Assembly (NCBI RefSeq): GCF_963678975.1
Contig: NC_089274.1
Location: 1,724,001-1,788,000, forward strand
Reading direction: 5' to 3'
Origin: Dysidea avara
Taxonomy: Eukaryota; Porifera; Demospongiae; Dictyoceratida; Dysideidae
DNA: 64,000 nt
Shown here: in pieces, positions 12,312-23,583 of the stretch
Layout of the letters: every line of letters starts with the position of its first letter
Position numbering within the stretch: the stretch's first letter is position 1
The notes under the pieces: model-generated
Told to the model about the DNA's origin: nothing
Seen by the model: only the letters and a program-made list of their open reading frames with translations
Database searches by the model: none
Translations under genes and position numbers: made by a program

Positions 12312-14827
12312 GGTGGGGACTATTCTACGGAACGGAACGGAACGGAATGATGGACTAAACCACGGAACGGAATGATGGACTAAACCACGGAACGGAACGC
12401 TTTCTCAAATTGATGCTTGCAACTTACCATTGCTGAAACTTCCCTTATAAGTTAGCAGTGGCATCTCCAGTGGGTGGTTAAACATAAAATAAAAAGAATT
12501 AACAGATCAATTGTGGGTTTTTGTTGGTTGTCATTAGTAACGAAGTATTATTGTGGGATGAGTGATGTTTATGTGAGCTTTTTTTTTTATTTAGAAAACA
12601 GTCTGGGCCGGTCTTTCAAGTCATAAGTCAGTGTATAAATAAAGCAAGCAGGAAGATACTGGTAACAAGAAAGAGCCAGCTGAATTAAAACTTGAAGAAT
12701 TTTGTGCAGTGGGTGAGGAGCAAATATTTTGGCAGACCGCAAGGAGGGTATATTCTGCAAACATCACTGAAGTGTATGCATGGAGTTATTTATATATTAA
12801 CAGCTGGTGCAGTGGACTAATGCCGTATTCAATAGTGAGCTGATTTTATCTGTTGCACAATTCAAGGATGTGTCTGACTGCTAGCCTTGAATCAGGCTAA
12901 ATGCCAAAACTCCAAGATCAGCCAAATCTCTATTATAAGCCACATGTGAAACCATGCCCGTAGCCACCAGGCAAACGTGATTTGGACCAGGATGTGTGTG
13001 TAATTTCAATGTATCTAGTTAATTTCAATGTATCTAGTCAGACCTGAAATGGAACACTCACATTAATTACATACCACCTAAGAATCCTAGGATTTCTTAA
13101 GTGTAACATTTCACATGCTTCACTTCAAACAAAACAGGTTAAATTTGTTCGTCTATTTTCAAGTGATTCCCAGTCCAGCTGGTCCATGAAATTACAATGG
13201 GATCACATGTATTTGTTACAGTGTGGGCTGTCCTGTGTTGGATCTACTCTAGAGTTGAGATTTCAAGGTAGACTCACTGCCAATGTACTGACACTAGTAC
13301 TGTTGTAGCATGTTTAAGTGGAGGACAAATGAAATAGTAATGCTAGATTATTTATGTATACAAATTTTTCATAATGAAATTGATATCCCGTTTTGATTTG
13401 TACTTCCACTTTGCAACATATTCAAGAGCAAGAAGCTACCACACTTAATCTCCAACCACTGTCATTAATTAACCAAGATCTCACTAGTCTGTAATTCACC
13501 TTACTGTAGTGATTTTATGGATTCATCTGTATGTTTTCTTCATTTTCCTTTGAAGTTGTACCAAGAGTTCATAATAAGGTGGAGAGTATCTAACTTGAAT
13601 GCATTCACCAAACACCCTGCTTAAAGGAACACCGCGGCCTTGTTTTAGAACAAAGGCTTTACCTTCTTCAGCAACACTAATCAACAGTTTTCTATCCCCC
13701 AGCAAATGTGTTGTTTTGATGAAAGGTGAACTTTACGCAGGGTGTTTGTACAGGCCATACTGAGAGTTAGACACTCTCCCCCATACAAATCAGTATTACG
13801 AACTCTTGGTTGTACAGTATAGGTAAACAAAGATAAGTTTCTCTCCCATCTTATTCTAGGATTTCTATTGACAAGGAAAATTCAATTATTTGTATACAGG
13901 CTCAAAATTGAGAAAATATAAAGTGAATTAATATTGTACAGTCAGTTTGCTTTTGGATATTTAATGTCTCCAACCACAACAAAAATTCGATGAATCCATG
14001 CATCTCATCACTGGTCGTCTGAACATTCTGAAAGTGATACCTCACTCAATCAACCATATATTCTGTTTATTAGACTAAATAAAGTCATGATTACCTAAAC
14101 AATCACTTAATTAATGTTTTATAATTATCCTATTCCATTTTCCTGGAGGTTCCACTGATAAAATGCAATTTCAGCAATAATAGCAGCTAGCCAAGCTGCA
14201 AGTTGATTCAGAAAGCATTCCATTCTGTAAAATAGACCCCATCCAGAATTCAACTCAGTTCTCAGGCTGAGATATCTGACAATAGTCCACTACTCTGTTA
14301 ATGAATCATTGATGTTCACACAATATAGCCTCCTTGAGGTATCTGAATGTTTGCTCCTCACACACTGCACAAAATTCCTTTAGATTCTACTTAGACTGAG
14401 TTGATTCAGCTTGTCACCATACTTGTTTCCTTTGTAGTGTAGCTATACACATACTGATTTATGCCGATTAGAAAGGCTGGGCCTCAGACTGTACATTCTA
14501 AAGTCAAGTAAGTAAAAATAACTCACATACTAGTAAAAACAAGTCATGCATTAAGTTCCCTACTTGATATATCCGAAGATGAACACACTGAGTCAGCTAT
14601 TCCCACAATTAGTACTTAGTTACTAATGACAACCAACAAGAACCCACAATCGATCCTTAAATTCGTTTTATCTTTCTTGGGGTACGTTTGATTACTTGCT
14701 GGAAGTGCCACTGATAACTTGTACAGCAATGGTAAGCTGCAAGCTTCAATCTGAGAAAGCATTCCGTTCCGCAGTTTAGTCCATCATTCCGTTCCGTTCC
14801 GTTCCGTTCCGTAGAATAGACCCCACC
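12312..14827. mobile_element. MULE-like non-autonomous element with long TIRs and 9-bp target duplication
   Basis: The ends are GGTGGGGACTATTCTACGG and its near-exact inverse. They are followed on both sides by stacked GGAACGGAAC pentamers and then homologous sequence for roughly 550 bp (left arm to about 12900, right arm from about 14250). The 9-bp sequence GAATTCCAG lies directly outside both ends (12303-12311 and 14828-14836). Long TIRs plus a 9-bp duplication are diagnostic of Mutator-like elements. An older, degenerate inner copy of the right terminus lies at 14130-14260. The middle has no transposase, so it would depend on an element elsewhere. Confidence 0.78.
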
Positions 14828-15335
14828 GAATTCCAGCATATAGATGGCTCAGCCAGATGGCTAACAAGCTTCAATTATAACCATACTCCGCATGCAGGTA
14901 CTTTACCTAGTACTAGTCATTGCTGACCCACGGCGCAGTTGCTGCTCTGCTTGTCCTGTGCTTCAGAGGAAGAAACATTTTGTCTGTCGCCAAAAAACTG
15001 CACAGATCGTGCTACCATAAAATCAAACCACCAATACTTTGAGTTGATGATAGACTACTTGAACAATGTTGAGAGTGAATATCGTGGCATACGAAGAACC
15101 CTACGAACTGCTGCAACGAAAAATCACGTGATTTTAAGACATTTGTATCGTTTTCTACCAGAAGAAAGTGACAAACTTGGCTGCCACGCTAGTATTATTT
15201 AAGTTACACTTGGCCTAACACATGACAATAGTTAGGTGGTTGATTGGAGGATATCGATTTTTCGCGTTGCGGACCCTACCTACGTCACGTAGTTGGGTAT
15301 ACAGTAGTCTTGTAATAAACTTACAAGGGGAGTTG

Positions 15336-15653
15336 CAGGGGCGGATCCAGGGGGGGCACGTGCCCCCCCCCCCCCCCCCCCCCCCTTAAAAAAATGTATA
15401 TAAGATCGAGATACTCTAATAGAGCAGTCAATCACCAATCACTCTAATAAAGCAGTCACAGTGTACATGGGGAAGTGTAGCTTACTTAGGAAGCTATAAA
15501 TAGGATTTTATTTTACATAACATACGTGATATAATATATTTGGTAAAGGATAACTAGCTATTATTGTTGTGACCTTTTTTTTTTTTTTTTTGCTCTTCAA
15601 CTTTTTTTTCAGCAAGGTGCCCCCCCTCTTTCCAGACTCTGGATCCGCCCCTG
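15336..15653. mobile_element. hAT-like MITE, 318 bp
   Basis: CAGGGGCGGATCCAG at the left and CTGGATCCGCCCCTG at the right are exact inverse matches. AGTTG flanks both ends (15331-15335 and 15654-15658), shorter than the 8 bp usual for hAT. A poly-C run follows the left end. Two copies of the ACTCTAATAGAG unit lie at 15404-15459. Related ends occur near 18090 and 53985. Confidence 0.7.
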
Positions 15654-15745
15654 AGTTGAATGGATGGTAAGTCATGGTACAGTACGTATACAGTAAGGTT
15701 AGACAACTAACACTTCTTCTATTCTGTAAACTCTTCCAATTTAGC

Positions 15746-17229
15746 AAGAAATCACCCTGTAGAGAGATCAGCTAGAAGAAGTTAGCTATCTTGTAGATAC
15801 TGAGTTCAGCTACAAACAAATCACCTTGTAGAGAGATCAGCTAGAAGAAGTTACTCTGTAGATAGCTCAGCTACAAACAAATCACCCTGTAGAAAGACCA
15901 GCTAGAAGAAGTCACCAGAGAGTTCAGCTAGAAGAAGTTACCTTGTAGAGAGTTCAGCTACAAAGAAACCATCATGTAGAGAGTTCAGCTGCAAACAAAT
16001 CACCTGTAGAGAGTTCAGCTACAAACAAGTCTCCCTGTAGACTAAGAGAGATCAGTTAGAAGAAGTTACCTTGTAGAGATTTCAGCTACAAAGAAACCAT
16101 TCTGTAAAGAGCTCAGCTGCAAAGAAACCATTCTGTAAAGAGCTCAGCTGCAAACAAATCACCCTGTAAAAAAAATTAGCTACAAACAAATCACCCTGTA
16201 GTAAGATCAGCTAGAAGAAGTCACCTTGTAGAGAGTTCAGCTACAAAGAAACCACCATGTAGAGAGATCAGCTAGAAGAAGTTACCTTGTAGAGAGTTCA
16301 GCTACAAAGAAACCATCATGTAGAGAGTTCAGTTGCAAACAAATCACCTGTAGAGAGATCAGCTAGAAGAAATTACCTTGTAGAGAGTTCAGCTACAAAG
16401 AAACCATCATGTAGAGAGTTCAGTTGCAAACAAACCACCATGTAGAGAGATCAGCTAGAAGAAATTACCTTGTAGAGAGTTCAGCTACAAAGAAACCACC
16501 ATGTAGAGAGTTCAGCTGCAAAGAAATCATGCACCCTGTAGAAAATTCAGCCACAAACAAATTGCCCTGTAGAAAGATCAGTTAGAAGAAGCTACCTTGT
16601 AGAGAGTTCAGCTACAAAGAAACCATTCTGTAAAGACCTCAGCTGCAAACAAATCACCTGTACAGAATTCAGCTACAAACAAATCACCCTGTAGAGAGAT
16701 CAGCTAGAAGAAGTCACCTTGTAGATAGTTCAGCTACAAACAAATCACCCTGCAGAGAGATCAGCTAGAAGAAGTCACCTTGTAGATAAAGACCTCAGCT
16801 ACAAAGATCAGCTAGAAGAAATTACCTTGTAGAGAGTTCAGTTACAAACAAATCTCCCTGTAGAAAGATCAGCTAGAAGAAATTACCCTGTAGAGAGTTC
16901 AGCTACAAAGAAACCACCATGTAGAGAGTTCAGCTGCAAAGAAATCAACCTGTAGAAAATTCAGCCACAAACAAATTGCCCTGTAGAAAGATCAGTTAGA
17001 AGAAGTTACCTTGTAGAGAGTTCAGCTACAAAGAAACCATTCTGTAAAGACCTCAGCTGCAAACAAATCACCTGTACAGAATTCAGCTACAAGCAAATCA
17101 CCCTGTAGAGAGATCAGCTAGAAGAAGTCACCTTGTAGATCATTCAGTTACAAACAATTCACCCTACAGAGAGAGCAGCTAGAAGAAGTCACCTTGTAGA
17201 GTGTTCAGTTACAAAGAAACCACCATGGA
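15746..17229. repeat. ~1.5 kb minisatellite of 30-31 bp units in two alternating types
   Basis: About 48 units, each with GTAGAGAG followed by one of two forms: GATCAGCTAGAAGAAG (type A) or GTTCAGCTACAAAGAAACCA / GTTCAGCTACAAACAAATCA (type B). A and B units often alternate, giving a ~61-bp higher-order period. No reading frame stays open through it, so it is not a coding repeat. It ends in an AT-rich stretch near 17240. Confidence 0.9.
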
Positions 17230-17408
17230 GAATTCTGTAATAAATATATGTATTATATATATATAATTTTTACATTTACTGATAAAATCATTAAAGTACA
17301 TCTGCTTCATCTTTTCTTCATCCTGTGGTAAAGAAAAAAAGGTAGGTTAATAAACTCCCAAAGCCGGCCTATGGCCGGCTTTGGGGTATACAAATACAAA
17401 AAGAAGTG

Positions 17409-17740
17409 AAATCTAATCCAAAACAGCCAAGCTGTAAAAAAGTGTGTGGCCCTCAAAAAGGCTATGGTGAAAAAAGATGTGAAATCCAAGGTGGCGGCCA
17501 AGAAATGGCTGTGATGGTAGATTAATGGTAAAAATTTTAATAACGACAATTCAGGTGAATTTTGTGCTAAGACCAAGCGGCACCAAAATTCACCAAAATT
17601 GTTGTTATTAAAATTTTTACCATTAACCTACCATCACAGCCATTTCTTGGCCGCCACCTTGGATTTCACATCTTTTTTCACTATAGCCTTTTTGAGGGCC
17701 GCACACTTTTTTTACAGCTTGGCTGTTTTGGATTAGATTG
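17409..17740. repeat. Inverted repeat with ~145-bp arms
   Basis: The left arm (about 17409-17555) contains AATCCAAAACAGCCAAGCTG and AAGGTGGCGGCCAAGAAATG; the right arm (about 17590-17740) is its reverse complement with few changes. The spacer is about 35 bp. A diverged relative of the left arm lies at 41815-41965, so this is a dispersed family. No coding capacity. Confidence 0.8.
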
Positions 17741-19399
17741 TAATTACACCAAATAGCTAACTATACAAATGTTTAGCTACCTGCAACTCCGGCATGAACC
17801 GCAACTGGATTCTATAAGAATCAAGATCGATATACCTTAATGCATGGTGACTGGTAAAATCACTCTCAGAATAAATTTTGAGAGTCTTAATCTCAAAAAA
17901 CTTTCCTGTAGGTAGGGCAACATTCCTAGGTACACTCCAGCTCCTCCCCCCAAATAAAGGTGTCTCCTCCACCCCTGCTGGGAGAGTATTTTACTATGAA
18001 ATATTCTAGCAACAGTGTTGCTAGATTGAATATGCAATTAATATACCATGCAGTTCCAGAGTGGAACCCCCCTTTTTAGAAGTCTAGCTGGATCCGCCCC
18101 TGGCTATACCCTACTATGGGCTATGGAAAAAAGAAAAACTAACAGGCTTGAGTTAGCTGCACTTGAGGGGCTAACAATCCTGCAACGACCTGAGCACTTG
18201 CCTAATGATCAAAATTAATACGTCACTAACAACCACAAAACATGATTCAATAGATCTGTGCTAAACTTCATTAGTGGTCTTATAGCACTACCCAACAAGA
18301 ATCAATTAATAGAGTGGCATATCAAAATATACTATTGGGATTTGTCAAATCAGTGAAAATTGCCAAAATCAAAATTACAACCAATAATCATTTTATGGGC
18401 AATACTGTACATTACCAGTGTCCTTTGTTTGTTTTCTTAGATCATGAAATGGACCAATGAAACTCCGATTCTTTGAAGGTTTCAGACTTTCTTCAATACA
18501 AAACCGCATACATTTTACATCACTTTGTATTATCTGAAATAGCAAGGCATAGGAATATTGTACGGATACAAACTAAACACCAAAACAAAGCTAATAGAGT
18601 GCTTTAACAGCTGTTAACTGTATAAATGGGGAAATCCAAGTCACTAGGAAACACTAACATGGATTACGCAAAATCACGTACAATACAAATTATATGCTAT
18701 AAAATATTACACTGCAACCTTTACTATCAAATAGAAAGCTGATCTAACATAGGAAAGACTTTCTACTAACAAGGTAGGAATGGTCAAGCTACTATGATAA
18801 ACAATCTGTATAATTGTACTTAATTAGCAACCTTGGAGTTAACTGCACCATTGATTTCTTGTATTTTAGTGAAAATCCTGTACAAACATGCGTAATCAAC
18901 GTAAAAACGGGTGTCAAATTATTAGTATGGTACATTTGACAAAAGTTTTGATGTGCTGTGTTACTAATTGTTGCATCAAAGTGTATGGGATTAGCAGCTA
19001 ATGAAAAGTGATGCAGGAAGAAACAGGACAACTCATGACATATGGTAAGAATAGTTTTCATTTCAAATTGAGGTATATACTCAAATCTGGAACCTCAGGC
19101 TAATGCCTCACTTTACGCTGCAGCAAGTCTTGGACAATTTAAACATTTACAGCTATAGTTAAGTCTTATTTTTAATAGTGTACATGTGTGTACATACGTA
19201 CATTATGTATAGGGTACTATACTAGTTTTTCTACAGATGCAGTTTTTCCCTAAAAAGAAAAGGTCAAAATACATACTTATTATGGTTTTTGTGGCATCCC
19301 ATTACTTTTTTGGCTATATCTGCGATATAATTAGCTGCTCCCTTATTTAGTGCAACACTAAGACCCTATAATTGAGATAATCATTCACTTTTGATAAAA

Positions 19400-20710
19400 C
19401 TACTAAATTTATGGGTTTGTAGCACGTGTAACTACTAAGAGATTTTAGAAGGGGACTGCGGCATGTAAAAAGTCCTTTGGAACTCTATTTTTTGGACCTT
19501 GTCAATAAAACTATTTGTTTACATGGAAAACCATCAATATCCTATTTTAGTTTAAAGGCTGAATCTAGTATTAGACCATACAAAGCCTGCAGCTGCAACA
19601 TGATGGCCCATTAAAATGCCACATGAAACAAATTGTTTTCTCAGCCTGGCAGTAAACAAGCGAAGTGTACACTATGTGGTTGCACTCAGCCTGCCACTGC
19701 TCATGTTTTGGGTGGATGTCCCAGTGCCTTTACACAGGGCCGCTTCACATATCGCCATAATAAACTTCTACACTGTTTGTCTACTGAACTTACTAATTTC
19801 TGTTCAGAATTAAGCACATTTTCAGTTTATGCTGACTTACCTGGTATGCGTGCAAGTGACTCTCCACAAGCAGCAATCCCTCCTTCTCTACTTACTACTC
19901 AATGACTAGCTGAACATGAAAAGATATTTTCAAGGGGTTTTATTAAAGTTTTGCATTTCCAATGCACACAGCTTTGTAGTAGCTATATCGTGTGGTTAAC
20001 TACAAGGCGGATTGTCCTGATGTGTAGCTAGCTATCGTTTCTTTATTGAAGGTGTGTAACAAAAAGTTGTCAAATGATGAAGTTTTAATTGATATAAAAT
20101 CATTGGAATATCAGAGTATTGTACCAAACAACAAGGTAGCTAGCTATCTCTACAATAAAACTGAAGATTGCAAGGATAATTGCTTGATTAAGCTTATGTA
20201 GCTATATACTACAGAGGGATTTCAATAATTTTATGCCCACCTGCAGCATGTATAACCAATTAAAACTTCATCATTTGATAACTTTTGTTACACACCTAGA
20301 AATGATACACCACTGGGGCGATCACTTGTACATGATCATAGTACTACAGAACTGTGTTTTTATTTTATTATTACTGGGCAGGCAGTGTTTACTGATTATG
20401 CTCAGGGGGGAAAATTACAAGGGGAAGGTGGGGGGGGGAGGATTTACAAGGGGGAACATATAGTGTACAATTAGCTATTTACAAATGATTAGTTAGCTAC
20501 ATATGTTAACTGATAATTCTTATCAGTAAGGTCGATACTGAGTTTGCGGTGCATTGGAATGCAAAACTTTAATAAAACCCCTTTAATGTTGCAGCTGCAG
20601 CCGACTTGCTTTCCATGTAAACAAATAGTTTTATTGACAAGGTCCAAAAAATAGTGTCCTCCTCCCCTTCTAAAATCACTGCACGTGCTACAAACCATAA
20701 GACATTTGGT
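19400..20710. mobile_element. Fold-back element interrupted by a LINE fragment
   Basis: The left block (TTTGTAGCACGTG, then GACCTTGTCAATAAAACTAT near 19497, then CAGCTGCAACAT near 19590) and GGGGTTTTATTAAAGTTTTG at 19936 recur inverted at 20545-20700. In the left arm these blocks are separated by the LINE fragment at 19610-19920; in the right arm they are contiguous. An inner inverted pair (GTGTAACAAAAAGTTGTCAAATGATGAAG-like, 20052-20085 against 20260-20300) extends the arms. The left arm is therefore older than the insertion. Confidence 0.65.
19633..19905 (+). mobile_element. LINE-type ORF fragment with Cys/His cluster
   Basis: The frame reads KCTLCGCTQPATAHVLGGCP, then FTQGRFTYRHNKLLHCL. 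C-x2-C...H-x4-C followed by GRxTxRHNxxL is the pattern of the C-terminal zinc-binding tail of a group of non-LTR reverse transcriptase proteins. Only about 90 codons are present, inside an inverted-repeat arm. No polymerase domain is nearby. Confidence 0.55.
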
Positions 20711-20875
20711 GCTTTCGTCATAGCTAATTAGGCGTTGGACTATATTTGGCGCATACTATATATAGCGCATTTCCTGTTTCTGGTTTGCATGATATTATTT
20801 AGGTATGCTAGCTAGCTATATATGTACACGAACTGGTCATCACCATTAGAAAATAGATTTATATACTAGATATCT

Positions 20876-23014
20876 ATGATTATAACGTACGAGGACAAAA
20901 TGGCATTATCACGCAGTGCAACGGCCCAGGCTACTGGAGACCCGACCGGAGACAAGACCGCTGGTGACTTTCTTTTCAACCTTCCAACCGAGTTGATGGT
21001 GCATGTTGCATCGTTCATGACGGCTCGTGACAAGGTGAAGTTGCGATATGTTTCAAAGAGACTACGAAGTGTGATCGAAACGCCGTCACTGTGGGGAGAG
21101 TTTGTGTGGCCTTATTACCACACTGGTGATGAAGGTTGTGTGAATAACGTGTTGAAGGTGTGTGGACAGCATGTGAAACGACTATCTATTCATGTTAGTG
21201 CGGGGCAAGATGTGCTTTCCTACTACGATGAACTTGACGAAGATTGGAGTTACTTTGGTGCAAAGCCGGGTGGCCGATTAAGGCGACCAAAGCTGCTTGA
21301 GATGCTGTGCAAATATTGCAGTGATGTTTTAGAGCTAAGTCTAATCGTTGAGTTGGAACGTGCACACATACAATGGGTTTTATTGCGCATGAAATATCTT
21401 CAGAAACTGGATATTCACTGGTGTTATGATGACATCGAACAGTTACTAAAAGTAATTGGTGAAAACAATAAGAACCTGAAAGAGCTTGTAATCAGACCGG
21501 TGTTTGTACTTAAATCAAAGTCACGGTTGTATGGTGATGAAGAGGAGGAGCAGTATAATCGGTATCCATGGGTACGTTATTGGATATCCAGTGGGTTTGT
21601 TCCACAGAATGTAATCATCACTCATTTTGGAGCTGAACGAGACATTTGCAGCTGCTGGATAATGTTAAACACTACACCAGACGACACTGCTGATTCACTT
21701 AAAGAATATTGTCAAGATTTCCAACCACCCTCGAGTATGCCTGCTGGTCGTACTGGTTGTATTAAACTGTATAGCAGATGTAAAGCTCCACTAAATTTGT
21801 GCACTTTTCTACCAACGTTTTATTTGGAATTTGGTCGCACGCATACTACACCAGTACCATACAAGAAACTCAGTGATTTTGGAATTCTGGGACTGAGAGA
21901 AATGCTAGTGATGTTAATTGACGGTATTCAGTGTGGTAAAGTTGTACACAAGGCATCATTTGGAGGGGGATTTTTAGCGAATTTGTTGAGAAACCAAAAA
22001 TTCAAACTGAATTCTATCGTTTCTTTTCTTGAATCTGTGATTGAATTTGATTTCTTGCATTCTAAAAATGGTGGTGCTAAGCACTTGGAGCAGTTGGCTC
22101 TTGTGTGTCCTAACCTTCAACGACTAAGTTTGCAGAAGAGCCTTGGATGTTTAAAAAGTTTACAAGGACTTCGTGCTATTGCTGATTCTTGTCGCAATCT
22201 ACAAGGACTAAACTTATTAGGTATACCAGTTACTGAAGTGGAATGTCAGGTAAATTTATGGCAAGTATTGTCTGATATGAAGCAGTTGACTCATCTTGCA
22301 GTAGATTTGTGTGTGCTGTTACCATCTACAAATAACAAACATATTTTGGTCAGTTTGTTTCAGAAGTGTAGAAGTTTACAAGCATTAGAATCGAAATCTT
22401 TTTGTGAAGGATACAGATCCCAATTTGTTTACAAGAGCCTCGTAATTCTATCCCACTTTCCATCACTCGTCCATTGTAGAATTGATGTTGGGCGTCATCA
22501 TGATGCACCAGATGTGAAAACAATCTATCCTCAGCTTAACAAACTCTTAGATGAAGCAATAATCAGTAGCAAGGAACTTCAGTGTCTCTTTTTTGCCAGT
22601 GAATTTAAACAATCACTTTCGGCATTGTGTAATCACAGCTTGCAACAGTTGTACATTGATTCATTCCGTACTAGTGTACCTGATACTTTTATGAGTGCAA
22701 TATCAGCTCATGGTGGACTGGTACATGTTGTATTCAATGTCAGATCAGTGACAGTTGAAGGTATTACTGTGCTTGTGACAAACTCTCCTAAGTTGATCAC
22801 TTTTCATTCAGTGATGCATGATGGATATTTTTGTGCCAAAGAAGAATTCATTTCGTTGAAAGCATCACTAATGCGGAAGTTCCCCCATAGACAGCTGTTC
22901 ACAGCAGGCAGTTACATAGCATATATTGGAGGCAATAGATACCAAAGGTTTCATTGTATAACTGAAGAAGAGCAAAAATGTAATACAAATTTGTTTTCAT
23001 TATGGCCAGACTGA
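20876..23014 (+). CDS. F-box protein with degenerate leucine-rich repeats (paralogue 2)
   Basis: A single-exon frame of 712 residues. Residues about 33-78 form the F-box (FNLPTELMVHVASFMTARD, then RYVSKRLRSVIETPSLW). It aligns with the 623-residue protein at 7556-9427 from the F-box to the C-terminus (CNTNLFSLW), with extra segments near residues 100-130 and 215-235. LRR-like stretches are at about residues 405-460 (CPNLQRLSLQKSLGCLKSLQ). The family role is substrate recruitment for an SCF ubiquitin ligase; the substrate is unknown. The start could instead be the ATG at 20900, nine codons in, which has a better context (AAAATGG). The two genes are most simply a local duplication later separated by repeats, or retained members of a larger cluster. 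Confidence 0.88.
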   Translation: MIITYEDKMALSRSATAQATGDPTGDKTAGDFLFNLPTELMVHVASFMTARDKVKLRYVSKRLRSVIETPSLWGEFVWPYYHTGDEGCVNNVLKVCGQHVKRLSIHVSAGQDVLSYYDELDEDWSYFGAKPGGRLRRPKLLEMLCKYCSDVLELSLIVELERAHIQWVLLRMKYLQKLDIHWCYDDIEQLLKVIGENNKNLKELVIRPVFVLKSKSRLYGDEEEEQYNRYPWVRYWISSGFVPQNVIITHFGAERDICSCWIMLNTTPDDTADSLKEYCQDFQPPSSMPAGRTGCIKLYSRCKAPLNLCTFLPTFYLEFGRTHTTPVPYKKLSDFGILGLREMLVMLIDGIQCGKVVHKASFGGGFLANLLRNQKFKLNSIVSFLESVIEFDFLHSKNGGAKHLEQLALVCPNLQRLSLQKSLGCLKSLQGLRAIADSCRNLQGLNLLGIPVTEVECQVNLWQVLSDMKQLTHLAVDLCVLLPSTNNKHILVSLFQKCRSLQALESKSFCEGYRSQFVYKSLVILSHFPSLVHCRIDVGRHHDAPDVKTIYPQLNKLLDEAIISSKELQCLFFASEFKQSLSALCNHSLQQLYIDSFRTSVPDTFMSAISAHGGLVHVVFNVRSVTVEGITVLVTNSPKLITFHSVMHDGYFCAKEEFISLKASLMRKFPHRQLFTAGSYIAYIGGNRYQRFHCITEEEQKCNTNLFSLWPD

Positions 23015-23583
23015 TCCACAATTAGCAGATGCCATGATCACATGTACAAACTCGTACAAACTGCACGCATGCACAATGGTGCATGCATATGGTTATAGAA
23101 TGATGCATGTATGTAGTTATTATTGATTATTATTATTTTTACTTCTCAAAAGCGTTCTTCCTTGTTGAAGTAATTACAAAAACACATACAATTAGCTACT
23201 AGGACGATTGAGTAAGCAGGACTAACCACAGAAAGAAAGAAAAAACCAGACTCGAGATTAAGTTTAGATAATACAAATGTTCTAGCACTAATGCAATGTG
23301 CTAATTTCATTTAGTTCCTATGGCAGAGAATTTCACCATAGATAATATACCTCAATAGCAAAACTCTGAACGTAAGGTATCCGTAAATTTCAATTGATTA
23401 GTATCCGTACGCGTGTAGAGCATTATATAGAGTGTGTATCAAAGAATTATTAAATGGAACAGTTGGAGAGATTACGACTGTCTTGACTAGGCAACAAGTT
23501 AGCCAGGCGGTGATGCTTGTGTGTGTACCGCGACAGCATCTGGCGGGAACACATACCGAAAGAGTCAACCTTGCACTGGCGGC
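23015..23583. other. Gap between F-box paralogue 2 and the SNX13-type gene
   Basis: The 3' side of the F-box gene has repeated TGCATGC-like words (23060-23120) and a TTATTATTATT run. I see no exon and no clear promoter element. The start of the next gene is at 23584. Confidence 0.5.

Larger units (their letters stand above)
10072..15277. mobile_element. Large fold-back element with ~620-bp inverted arms, secondarily invaded
   Basis: The left arm runs 10072 to about 10700 and starts AGGGTCCGCAACGCGAAAA. The right arm is its reverse complement, in two pieces: about 12118-12311 and 14828-15277. The arms are nearly identical apart from small indels. The right arm is split by the 2.5 kb MULE-like element at 12312-14827. 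The centre (10700-12118) holds a hAT-like element and a LINE tail. Short frames shared by the two arms (147 aa on minus, 94 aa on plus) are by-products of arm identity. Superfamily not assigned; the target duplication is unclear, although TA could flank the ends. Confidence 0.75.
9428..20875. other. Gene-free, transposon-rich stretch between the two F-box genes
   Basis: No host gene is seen in these 11.4 kb. It holds LINE fragments, a large nested fold-back element, hAT-like elements, a minisatellite and more inverted repeats, listed separately. A transposon end (CTGGATCCGCCCCTGG) lies near 18090 without a found partner. 18110-19390 is AT-rich with nothing recognisable. Confidence 0.7.

Noticed and set aside
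15361-15385. Long poly-C run
   Set aside because: It is the G/C-rich subterminal part of a hAT-like MITE and may be an assembly artefact in length; it is not a separate feature.
15746-17229. Possible CRISPR array
   Set aside because: Units are directly adjacent and variable along their whole length, without constant repeats separated by unique spacers. It is a eukaryotic minisatellite.
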